Made by a program: the position numbers and the translations under genes | Assembly (NCBI GenBank): GCA_919902625.1 | Contig: CAKKRO010000129.1 | Span: 1 to 23,155 of the forward strand | Length of the DNA stretch: 23,155 bases | Source: Nitrosomonadaceae bacterium | GTDB lineage: Bacteria > Pseudomonadota > Gammaproteobacteria > Burkholderiales > Nitrosomonadaceae | Reading direction: 5' to 3' | Part shown: in pieces, positions 1-7,924 of the stretch | How the letters are laid out: the number at the start of each line of letters is the position of its first letter | How positions within the stretch are numbered: position 1 is the first letter of the stretch | Notes under the pieces: model-generated | The model's database searches: none | Told to the model about the DNA's origin: nothing | What the model saw: the letters and a program-made list of their open reading frames with translations, nothing else

Positions 1-1832
1 GACTGTTTCGTTTATGTCAACATCTTGGATTGAATGCAAAACAAATACAAGGTATGCGGCAAAATGATTTATTAAATATGCTGACAATACTGAATGAATT
101 TACAGCTCCTGAACGCAGTAAAGTCTGGCTCTATGCTTATGAATACCATTACAGGGAAGATTTTTTTCAAGCAATACGCGCAAATCTTAATCGTGGCCGT
201 TGGGCTAAACGTGACCGACGACCTGAAGCACAGATAGTATTTTGTATTGATGAGCGCGAAGAAAGTATTCGTCGCCAACTGGAGGAAATTAATCCTGCAA
301 TTGAAACATTAGGAGCTGCTGGTTTTTTTGGCATACCAATAAATTATAAAGGGTTGGATGATACACATAGAACAGCACTATGTCCTATTGTCGTAACCCC
401 TGCACATAATATTGATGAGATTCCAAGAAAAGGAACAGAAAAAACACTGCAAGAACATAATAAAGGACGTAGTCTTTACAGAAAACTTGCCTACCTGATG
501 AATCAATCATTGCGCCGTAGTCTTCTTATTTCACATGCTGTTATTGATGCTTTAGCTCCCATAGTTTTGGTTGGTTTATTAAGTAGAACTTTTTTACCGA
601 AATACCTCTTAGCATTTAATAATTCGCTTAGACATAATATTGAAAAAGATGTACCAACTGAACTTTTATTTATAGCACCTAATACTGAAACTGCTGCAAC
701 ACCTGAGAATCCTCAATTAGGATTCACCGACAATGAGCAAGCTGCTCGACTTACCGGTTTCATGCGCAGCACTGGATTAACTTATGGTTTTGCACCAATA
801 GTTTGCTTAATGGCACATGGTTCAACCAGTCAAAACAATCCCCATGAAGCTGCGCATGATTGTGGTGCTTGTAGTGGAAAACGGGGCGGCCCCAATGCGC
901 GTTTATTTGCTGCAATGGCCAATCGTCCTGAAATAAGGAAGCTATTAGCTCAAAATAATATTCTTATTCCAGAAGATACTTGGTTTGTTGGTGCTGAACA
1001 TGATACCTGTAGTGACGTCATCACTTGGTACGATACAGAAGATGTTCCTCAAAATTTACAATCAGATTTTGAAACATTTCGAATAGATGTCATTAAGTCA
1101 AGGGATGCTTCTGCGCATGAACGTTGCCGACGTTTTAGTTCGGCCAATAATCCTAAAACACCAGCAGCAGGAATATACCATGCACATCTCCGCTCTAATG
1201 ATTTAAGTCAGGTTCGTCCTGAATATGGGCATGCGACCAATGCATCTGCAATTATTGGGCGTCGCTCTATCTCTCAAGGAATATTTCTGGACAGACGCGC
1301 TTTTCTTATTTCATATGACCCAACTCAGGATCCTGAAGGCAAACTGCTTGAAAATGTTTTGTTAACGGTTGGCCCTGTTGGTGCAGGTATTAACTTGGAA
1401 TATTACTTCTCGACTATTAACAACGAGCGTTTCGGCTGTGGTACAAAAATTCCGCATAATATCACAGGTCTTTTTGGTGTAATGGAAGGTGCCAGCAGCG
1501 ATTTGCGCACCGGATTGCCAAAACAGATGGTTGAGATACACGAACCTATTCGCTTGCAAGTTCTGGTTGAAGCCAGTACCACAGTTCTGGGACAAATTTA
1601 TGAACGTCAGGAAAGTTTGCGTGAATTGATAGGGGGCGGGTGGATATTAGTCAGTACGATAGACCCTGATAATGGAGAAATTTCAGTATTTGAACGTGGA
1701 ATTGGTTTTGTGCCGTGGCAAGCAGATCCAAGGGAGCTACCAGTTTTTGGTAATTCAATGGAATATTATCAAGATAAAAATATGCCTTTATCCCCGGTTT
1801 TGATTAAGCAACCTAATTTAACGGAAGCCTAA
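1..1832 (+). CDS. dabA: DabA, zinc (carbonic-anhydrase-like) subunit of DAB inorganic-carbon pump, 5' partial
   Basis: This is the cytoplasmic zinc subunit (DUF2309/UPF0753) that, with a DabB membrane partner, is thought to hydrate CO2 vectorially to bicarbonate. The frame is open from base 3 with no stop before the first possible start (a TTG at 30), so about the first quarter to third of the protein lies upstream; about 610 residues are seen and the family usually has 800-1000. Zinc-site motifs are intact: CIDER with Cys at 243-245 and Asp two codons on, then a conserved AHGSTSQNNP stretch with His at 816-818, and DCGAC with Cys at 861-863. The His-to-Cys spacing of 15 residues equals that of H. 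neapolitanus DabA2 (Cys351, Asp353, His524, Cys539, from memory). The stop at 1830-1832 is one base before the dabB ATG, so the two are surely co-transcribed. Family assignment is secure; the pumping role is inferred from the family. Confidence 0.93.
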   Translation, partial: LFRLCQHLGLNAKQIQGMRQNDLLNMLTILNEFTAPERSKVWLYAYEYHYREDFFQAIRANLNRGRWAKRDRRPEAQIVFCIDEREESIRRQLEEINPAIETLGAAGFFGIPINYKGLDDTHRTALCPIVVTPAHNIDEIPRKGTEKTLQEHNKGRSLYRKLAYLMNQSLRRSLLISHAVIDALAPIVLVGLLSRTFLPKYLLAFNNSLRHNIEKDVPTELLFIAPNTETAATPENPQLGFTDNEQAARLTGFMRSTGLTYGFAPIVCLMAHGSTSQNNPHEAAHDCGACSGKRGGPNARLFAAMANRPEIRKLLAQNNILIPEDTWFVGAEHDTCSDVITWYDTEDVPQNLQSDFETFRIDVIKSRDASAHERCRRFSSANNPKTPAAGIYHAHLRSNDLSQVRPEYGHATNASAIIGRRSISQGIFLDRRAFLISYDPTQDPEGKLLENVLLTVGPVGAGINLEYYFSTINNERFGCGTKIPHNITGLFGVMEGASSDLRTGLPKQMVEIHEPIRLQVLVEASTTVLGQIYERQESLRELIGGGWILVSTIDPDNGEISVFERGIGFVPWQADPRELPVFGNSMEYYQDKNMPLSPVLIKQPNLTEA

Positions 1833-1833
1833 A

Positions 1834-3402
1834 ATGGATTTTCTAGCTATATTAATTCCACTATTCCCGCTCCTTGCTGCAGCGATTATTGGATTGGGTC
1901 ATTTATTTAATCAAACTAATGGTGAAGCAGGAGAACGAACTACTTCTGGTATTGCCAATATCGCTATTTCCTTATCATGCTTACTAGCTTTAGGTTTGTT
2001 AATTTCTGATCTTTTGAATAAAAATGTGGGGCACTACATTGTTGGAAAATGGTTAAGCAGTGATACCTTGGTGATTAAGTTAAGTTTTATTACTACAGGA
2101 TTTAGCGTCGTAGTCGTTGCTTTATTTTCAGTGCTTCTGGTTGTTATAACTCGTTTCTCAATTAACTATATACACAAAGAAATTGGATTCCATCGATTCT
2201 TTTTTATCCTCAGCCTATTTTCTTCCGCAATGTTATTGTTGGTTTTATCCAACAATATTGTTGGAACTTTTATTGGGTGGGAAATTGCCGGATTATGTTC
2301 CTATTTCTTAATCTCATTTGCCTATGACCGGCCTGTTGCCGTTATTAATGCAACCCGTGTTTTTGTTACCAATCGAGTTGGTGATGCAGGTTTTATACTG
2401 GGAATAGGCTTGACATTTTTTTATGTCGGCACCATAGATTGGTCTGACTTGAATACTGCAGTTGATCGATTAACCACATCCACGGCAACAGCCATTGCTT
2501 TATGCTTTGTCATTGCTGCATTTGCGAAATCCGTGCAGTTGCCATTTACGCCTTGGCTTGCCAGGGCGATGGAAGGGCCAACACCATCCAGTGCTTTATT
2601 TTATGGTTCAGTAATGGTTCATGCCGGAGTATTTCTTGTTATTTTGTTACAACCAATTATTGAACGAGCACCATTTGTGATGGGTTTGTTAGTGATTGTC
2701 GGTTTGTCTACTGCAATTTATAGCTTTATCGTTGGATTAACTCAAACTGATGTAAAGAGTTCGATAAGTTTTGCTATTTCTGGACAACTAGGCTTGATGT
2801 TTCTTGCTTGTGGATTAGGCTTCTGGGAACTGGCCAGCTGGCATCTCTGTGCACATGCTATTGTTAGGGGCTATCAGGTTCTGACTGCACCATCACTATT
2901 ACATTATGTACACGGCAATCCGATGAAACCCGTTGCGCGTGGCTTAGCTCAACTCCGTTGGATGTATATCGCATCATTGCAACGCTTCTGGCTAGATCCA
3001 ATTACGGACAGGGTATTGGTTAGACCTATTATTGGGCTAGGTCGTGACCTAGACTATTTTGATAGTCATTTCATTGACCCTGCCATTGGTTCACCTACCT
3101 CTCCCAATAATGCTATCTCATCGCTGGCTCAACTAGAACAAAGAATCATGGTTGAACATTCAAGCTATGATGCCAATGAATTTGGCCGTGGTAAAGGTAT
3201 TGCCGGAAAACTGTTTGAGTGGGTGGCTCGTGCCATGAATTGGTTTGAAGAACGCCTTGTTTTACGGGGTGTCGGTATGGAAATGGTTGATATTGGCAGG
3301 CAACTAGGATACGCCGCAAATACATTTGAAAAATTAATACTCAAGCCGCGGTATCTCGTCCTGTTTGTTTTCGTGGTATTACTGAGTGCATCTTCAATTT
3401 GA
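1834..3402 (+). CDS. dabB: DabB-like proton-conducting membrane subunit (NuoL/MrpA family)
   Basis: This is a 522-residue polytopic membrane protein of the complex I/Mrp antiporter family, expected to pair with DabA and couple ion flow to CO2 hydration. Seen in the protein: the TM5 glutamate E150 in GWEIAGLCSYFL, the TM7 lysine K232 in AKSVQLPFTPWLA, the AMEGPTPSSAL loop, and TQTDVKSSISFA near 303-314, all close to NuoL. The position of the canonical later lysine (HAxxKA in NuoL) reads HAIVRG, so Arg345 replaces Lys. The C-terminal 130 residues are hydrophilic, with a final hydrophobic helix. It starts one base after the dabA stop, and seven bases separate it from the next gene. Adjacency to dabA separates it from respiratory complex I NuoL, as do its shorter length (NuoL is about 610) and the absence of other nuo genes. 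Confidence 0.88.
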   Translation: MDFLAILIPLFPLLAAAIIGLGHLFNQTNGEAGERTTSGIANIAISLSCLLALGLLISDLLNKNVGHYIVGKWLSSDTLVIKLSFITTGFSVVVVALFSVLLVVITRFSINYIHKEIGFHRFFFILSLFSSAMLLLVLSNNIVGTFIGWEIAGLCSYFLISFAYDRPVAVINATRVFVTNRVGDAGFILGIGLTFFYVGTIDWSDLNTAVDRLTTSTATAIALCFVIAAFAKSVQLPFTPWLARAMEGPTPSSALFYGSVMVHAGVFLVILLQPIIERAPFVMGLLVIVGLSTAIYSFIVGLTQTDVKSSISFAISGQLGLMFLACGLGFWELASWHLCAHAIVRGYQVLTAPSLLHYVHGNPMKPVARGLAQLRWMYIASLQRFWLDPITDRVLVRPIIGLGRDLDYFDSHFIDPAIGSPTSPNNAISSLAQLEQRIMVEHSSYDANEFGRGKGIAGKLFEWVARAMNWFEERLVLRGVGMEMVDIGRQLGYAANTFEKLILKPRYLVLFVFVVLLSASSI

Positions 3403-3409
3403 GGATTGA

Positions 3410-4996
3410 ATGGATATTATAAATATTACGCTTTGGTGGGAAACAGCAGCATTTCCATTATTAACAATAATGACACTCGTTCCATTGATTACAATGGTTG
3501 CTGTTTTATCATCACCTTCACAAGCTATTGCTTCACGTATTGGTTTCATTGGTTCGATACTGACTGTTTTACTGAGTATTTACCTTTTATTGGTTTTTGA
3601 TAAGACTAAACCAGGTATTCAACTCTATGAACAAGTACAAAATATTATTTTTACTTATACAGTCGGTGTGGATGGAACCAGTATTCTGTTTATACCATTA
3701 ACGGCTATCCTAACATTCTTGGCACTGATTTATACTTTAACAACGCGACGCGCTTCGGATCGGATTCATATTGCTTCCTTACTAGGATATGAGGCGATTT
3801 TAATCGGTGCGTTTGTTGCTATGAATGCTTTGCAATTCTGGTTCTGGTGTCTGTTGGAGTTGATTCCAGTTGTCATAATCACCATACGTGCCGGCTCTGG
3901 ACAAAACAGGCGCTGGGTTGTCGCTCTTTTATTGCAGCATTGGATCAGTGGCTTATTTATGGTACTGGTAGGCTTTTTAATGCTCGGGTTTGGCATTATG
4001 GGCACAGGAGATACATTAACTTTTGACTGGTTAGCTCTTAAACAAAGTGATTCCTCATTGGAATATGCCACATTGATTTTTTTCCTGCTGTTTTTTGGGT
4101 TTGCCATTCGAATGCCTTTGTTTCCATTTCACGGCTGGCTGCCGGTATTGGCAGAACAAGGCACTGTGGCTAGTGTAGGTATCTTGTTGGTGGGTTTGAA
4201 ACTGGGTATTTACGCAGCAATTCGATTCTTACTGCCAATACTCCCTGAAGTTGCAGAACGATGGGCATGGCTAGCATTAATATTTGGATTATTAGGAATC
4301 TTTTATGGTGCCTTGCTGGCATTAATGCAGATTAACATTCGTCGCTTGTTAGCTTTTGCCGTCATCAGTCAAACTGGAATACTGGTCATTGGTATTTTTG
4401 ACTTTAATACTTACGGATTAGAAGGCAGCATCCTGCTCTCTATTGCTTTTGGGTTAGCAACCGCAGGTATGTTGCTTAGTATTGGTATGATTTATAAACG
4501 TACACATACGGCCATGATTCCACGCTTGGGTGGTATGTTCGATGCCAATGCCTCGATAGCCGTGTTATTTGTAATCTGCGCATTAAGTACGATGGTCATG
4601 CCCGGTACTCCAGGGTTTGATGGAATTCATTTATTGATCGAAGGCACTATCAAAGAATATGGTTGGCTTGTTTCTATCGCAATACTGATGGGTAACGTTT
4701 TGGCGGCCGCATTATTGCTACGGGCATTCCAATTGATTTTTATTGGAACACCACAGCGTTTTCAAGGCCCTTTTCTAAATCCCTCGAAACCAAGTACGCT
4801 TCCGTCACCCAGGAATGAAAGAATTATTGCTGCAATAATTTGTTCTTTACTTATTGGTATTGGTTTCCATACTTCACCCTGGCTGCGTGTTATTGACCAG
4901 AGCATAACCTCCTCCACAAATAATGAACTGTATTCCACTCTATATAATACACAGCAACACGATAATAAAGCTGTGCTAATTAACAAGGATAACTAG
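3410..4996 (+). CDS. NuoM-like antiporter-family membrane protein with altered channel residues
   Basis: This is a 528-residue, very hydrophobic protein of the NuoM/MrpD family. The typical SILFIPLTAILTFLALIY, FPFHGWLP, KLGIYAAIRF and NIRRLLAFAVISQTG segments are all present. A GAGG ribosome-binding site directly after the dabB stop sits five bases before the ATG, supporting this start. By eye alignment to E. coli NuoM, several proton-path residues differ. The TM5 FWE motif reads FWC (Cys147, with a Glu at 150), the TM7 lysine is Arg234 (AIRMPLFPFHGWLP), and the TM12 glutamate is Ile406 with His407 beside it. Lys264 is kept. It may therefore be a structural or differently coupled subunit. Its position between dabB and a second NuoM-like gene argues for a role in the inorganic-carbon pump rather than in NADH dehydrogenase. 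Family call is firm; function is inferred. Confidence 0.8.
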   Translation: MDIINITLWWETAAFPLLTIMTLVPLITMVAVLSSPSQAIASRIGFIGSILTVLLSIYLLLVFDKTKPGIQLYEQVQNIIFTYTVGVDGTSILFIPLTAILTFLALIYTLTTRRASDRIHIASLLGYEAILIGAFVAMNALQFWFWCLLELIPVVIITIRAGSGQNRRWVVALLLQHWISGLFMVLVGFLMLGFGIMGTGDTLTFDWLALKQSDSSLEYATLIFFLLFFGFAIRMPLFPFHGWLPVLAEQGTVASVGILLVGLKLGIYAAIRFLLPILPEVAERWAWLALIFGLLGIFYGALLALMQINIRRLLAFAVISQTGILVIGIFDFNTYGLEGSILLSIAFGLATAGMLLSIGMIYKRTHTAMIPRLGGMFDANASIAVLFVICALSTMVMPGTPGFDGIHLLIEGTIKEYGWLVSIAILMGNVLAAALLLRAFQLIFIGTPQRFQGPFLNPSKPSTLPSPRNERIIAAIICSLLIGIGFHTSPWLRVIDQSITSSTNNELYSTLYNTQQHDNKAVLINKDN

Positions 4997-4997
4997 A

Positions 4998-6503
4998 ATG
5001 AGTGAAGCCGATTTTCCACTGCTGAGTTTCATTATTTTTCTTCCTTTAGTGGGAGCCATTGTAGTTGGAGCTACGCAGAATACCCATCTGGCCAAGTTGA
5101 TTACACTATTATTCGCTGGGTTAGAGTTATTACTGACAGTTTTTGCAATATTTTTATTTGATACACCTAAAGCAGGTTTTCAATTAGTCGAGAAATACTA
5201 TTGGATACCGCAGCTTAATATAGAATATTTAATTGGTGTCGATGGTATCTCATTATTATTTTTACCGTTATCAGCGCTATTGACGTTAATGGCAATACTG
5301 GCTTCATGGAATTCAGTACAACACAATCCTCGCTTTCATTTTTCATTATTATTAGCATTGCAAGGTGTGACTGCCGGAGTTTTTTGTTCATTAGATCTGG
5401 TATTGTTCTTTTTATTCTGGGAATTGACACTCCCTCCATTCTTCTTTTTAATTGGTCTATGGGGTATTGGTTCACAGCGACGCGACGCAGCGATGAAATA
5501 TACATTGTATATGCTAGCCGGAGGGGTGACGCTACTTCTCGCCATCACTCTTTTGTCGGCCAATCACGCATTTCAAATAGGAGGTGACATACCACATGAT
5601 TTGTCGTTTAGCCTACCAATCTTGTTAGATATCCCACTTCCTGATAATCAACAAACACTGGTTTTTCTTCTATTGTTATTTGGTTTTGCCGTCAAAGCAC
5701 CACTAGTTCCGTTTCATTCATGGCTACCTACTGCCGCTATGGAAGGTCCAACCCATATCGTTGCAATATTGGTTGGCTTAAAACTGGGTGTATACGGCAT
5801 TCTGCGCTTTGCCATGCCGCTTGCGCCTATTGCAGCTGTTGAATTTAGCTGGATATTAAGTCTTTTTGGTGCCACTACACTGATTTATGCAGCATTGATT
5901 GCATTACAACAAACTAATCTAAGACGTTTGTTGGCCTATGCCAGTGTGAGTCACGTTGGATTGGTGCTCGTCGGAATTGCTTCCTTGAATATGCAAGGGC
6001 TTCAAGGTGCGATTTTCCAATTGCTCAACTTTACACTAATTGCTAGTGTGTTGATGTTGATTGCAGGATTCATTCAGCATCGGTTGGGCAGTACGGATGC
6101 TGTTCATCTAGGAGGGCTTGCTAAAGTTATGCCACGCTTGACCTGTTTTTATTTTTTGTTTGCACTGGCGAGTATAGGAATACCAGGAACCAGTGGGTTT
6201 CCTGCAGAATTATTAATGATCATTGGGGCATTAAATGCTCATACCGTTTTAGGGTTTGCGGCTCTAACAGGTGCGATTCTTAGCGCTGCTTATATGCTGT
6301 CTTTTTCCCGGCAAGCATTTCTGGGTCCTATTTTACATGTTGATGTTAATCAGACGCATGATTTACAATTGCGTGAATTGGCTTTGTTATGTGTCCCTGC
6401 TTTATTAATTTTAATATTTGGTTTTTTTCCAGATAGCATACTAAATTTTAATCAAGTAGCATCTGAGGCATGGTTGTCTCGGCTAATCATACAAACACCA
6501 TAG
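4998..6503 (+). CDS. NuoM-like antiporter-family membrane protein with intact channel residues
   Basis: This is a 501-residue NuoM/MrpD-family membrane protein. It keeps the residues that its upstream paralogue lacks: Glu142 (FWELTLPPFFFLIG), Lys233 (AVKAPLVPFHSWLP), Lys262 (VGLKLGVYGILRF) and Glu404 (GTSGFPAELLMIIG). The ATG at 4998 follows the previous stop by one base and has an AAGGA ribosome-binding site just before that stop. It is likely the proton- or cation-translocating member of the extra pair in this cluster. Standing alone it would be annotated as complex I subunit M, but no nuoA-L genes are present and it sits in a dabA-dabB operon. A role coupling ion flow to CO2 hydration is therefore the better inference. 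No complete complex I gene set is visible that would support the alternative. Confidence 0.82.
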   Translation: MSEADFPLLSFIIFLPLVGAIVVGATQNTHLAKLITLLFAGLELLLTVFAIFLFDTPKAGFQLVEKYYWIPQLNIEYLIGVDGISLLFLPLSALLTLMAILASWNSVQHNPRFHFSLLLALQGVTAGVFCSLDLVLFFLFWELTLPPFFFLIGLWGIGSQRRDAAMKYTLYMLAGGVTLLLAITLLSANHAFQIGGDIPHDLSFSLPILLDIPLPDNQQTLVFLLLLFGFAVKAPLVPFHSWLPTAAMEGPTHIVAILVGLKLGVYGILRFAMPLAPIAAVEFSWILSLFGATTLIYAALIALQQTNLRRLLAYASVSHVGLVLVGIASLNMQGLQGAIFQLLNFTLIASVLMLIAGFIQHRLGSTDAVHLGGLAKVMPRLTCFYFLFALASIGIPGTSGFPAELLMIIGALNAHTVLGFAALTGAILSAAYMLSFSRQAFLGPILHVDVNQTHDLQLRELALLCVPALLILIFGFFPDSILNFNQVASEAWLSRLIIQTP

Positions 6504-6534
6504 ATTTTTACTCATAAAAATAAATAGGAGACAA

Positions 6535-7587
6535 ATGGTGAATAGTTCTGAAACTGGAATAGATTATCTGCTTGACTTGAATGCACGGCACTCTCAGGCT
6601 TTTATGGACTTAGCTACGGAGAGGCGCAGGTATAGGGGTGAGCATCCAACTGAAATAGCAGCGCTTAAATGTATGGATGGCCGATTGCACCTACCGGTCA
6701 TGACGCAAACTGCTCTTGGAATCATTCAACCATTCCGTAATCTTGGGGGAATTTTTGATTTAGGCTGGCCATTCTTTCAAGCGGCCATTGATCAGTGGGT
6801 AGGGTATTCCATAAACCGCGGCAGGCACTGCCTGATCTTTGTAACTTATCACTTTGCACGCGGGGATACTCATCGCGGTTGCAGAGGATTTCATTATGAT
6901 ACTGATGCTGCCAGGGTTGCAGCTATAAAACTGAAGAATCAATTTGAATCTGTTTATGGCAAAGGCGGCGCGGTGGTGCCGATTGTTTGCGGAATTGAAA
7001 CTGACTTGGATGCTCTGATTCTGCATGGTGAGAATGGTCGTTTCATTGATCTGGCGAATACAAAAGAATCTTCTCAGCTTGAACTGGAAGAAATGCTTCG
7101 CTCACTTTATCCCTCAATGCCTGAACGGATTATTCGGGATTTTTTACCGTTAGTACGGGGAAATATCAGGCATATTGCTGAGATCCGGTCTTCAAATAGG
7201 CCAATCGAAGAAGCTGAACACAAAGAATGGGTGCTGGGGGTTGGACGCGGTTTTGACTGGTTGCATGTCATTAATACAGCTTTTATAGTTGGGCCGTTTG
7301 ATCCCAATCTTTCGGTTGCCATTGAAACTGCTGCAAGACTTCTGAAAAATAATATTGACGAAGGCCGGATTGATCCAAATGGTGTCGTGCTTTTGACTTC
7401 AGGTGTGTATAGAGATGAAGCTGGTCCTGAATACCGCCTGGCAAAAGAAAAGGCATTATTCCTTAGTAAGTTTGCACTCGATATTATAAAAGACAAGGTT
7501 CCTGATTTAGCACCTCGTTTGCAAATACTGACTGGATGTGCTGATCTAGATACCAGGAAGTTTGAAATGATAGAACGGCTTGGATAG
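6535..7587 (+). CDS. Short CsoSCA-like (carboxysomal-type) carbonic anhydrase homologue
   Basis: This 350-residue protein resembles the catalytic part of CsoSCA, the divergent beta-class carbonic anhydrase of alpha-carboxysome shells. Visible active-site pieces are Cys46-Met-Asp48-Gly-Arg50 (the CxDxR zinc and catalytic dyad motif), and TYHF with His106 followed by HRGC with Cys116, giving a Cys/His/Cys zinc set. GIETDLDALILHGENG at about 153-168 matches the CsoSCA family's GIDTDTDAIRVH-type segment as I remember it. CsoSCA is about 515 residues; this protein lacks the N-terminal helical domain of roughly 130 residues that precedes the catalytic domain there. It begins 31 bases after the NuoM-like gene with a strong AGGAGA ribosome-binding site, so it probably belongs to the same operon. 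The likely job is CO2/bicarbonate interconversion linked to the pump. Whether it is carboxysomal or cytosolic cannot be told here. The family call is from motif memory. Confidence 0.75.
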   Translation: MVNSSETGIDYLLDLNARHSQAFMDLATERRRYRGEHPTEIAALKCMDGRLHLPVMTQTALGIIQPFRNLGGIFDLGWPFFQAAIDQWVGYSINRGRHCLIFVTYHFARGDTHRGCRGFHYDTDAARVAAIKLKNQFESVYGKGGAVVPIVCGIETDLDALILHGENGRFIDLANTKESSQLELEEMLRSLYPSMPERIIRDFLPLVRGNIRHIAEIRSSNRPIEEAEHKEWVLGVGRGFDWLHVINTAFIVGPFDPNLSVAIETAARLLKNNIDEGRIDPNGVVLLTSGVYRDEAGPEYRLAKEKALFLSKFALDIIKDKVPDLAPRLQILTGCADLDTRKFEMIERLG

Positions 7588-7924
7588 AGTTCGTTAAGTT
7601 GTCAATTGCTTGGGTCGTGTCACTTTTTGTATCGCTTTCATATGAGAAAACTTGTTTTATAGTGACAATGGAATAATGAAAGTGCTCTTTCTCGATTAAG
7701 TTGTTTACAGTAACACTGCTTTGAAACCGCGATGATAGATAGGGTAGTGAACATCTCTTCTATTACAATAACATTTTATTTTGATTTGAACTTTATCTGT
7801 TATCATTAAAAGGATAATGGGTAATTATGCGGCTACTCTAATATATTATTGTTGAAGTTTGATATCCGCATATATCGCACTGGACTTATCAATTTATCGT
7901 TGTTTCAATAAAAGGAGAAGCACT
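7588..7924. other. Gene-poor spacer after the inorganic-carbon operon
   Basis: No credible gene is seen. The stretch is AT-rich. It contains a GATAAT hexamer at 7813-7818 and a TATATT at 7842-7847 that could serve as -10 elements for the small acidic gene, but neither has a good -35 partner at 16-18 bases. A weak inverted repeat, TGTCACT at 7618-7624 and AGTGACA at 7661-7667, has a long 36-base loop and no T-tract, so I do not call a terminator. Confidence 0.5.

Noticed and set aside
30..32. TTG as the true start of the first gene
   Set aside because: The frame stays open to the window edge and the upstream codons read as plausible DabA sequence; 600 residues is too short for the family, so the gene is cut by the window.
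1834..6503. Respiratory complex I operon (nuoL, nuoM, nuoM)
   Set aside because: No other nuo genes are present; the block follows dabA immediately and contains two NuoM-like genes plus a carbonic anhydrase homologue, which fits a carbon pump better.
7107..7496. Minus-strand 129-codon open frame
   Set aside because: It is antisense to the CsoSCA-like gene, without a ribosome-binding site or recognisable domain.
7618..7667. Terminator after the carbonic anhydrase homologue
   Set aside because: The inverted repeat is only 7 bp with a 36-base loop and no T-tract.
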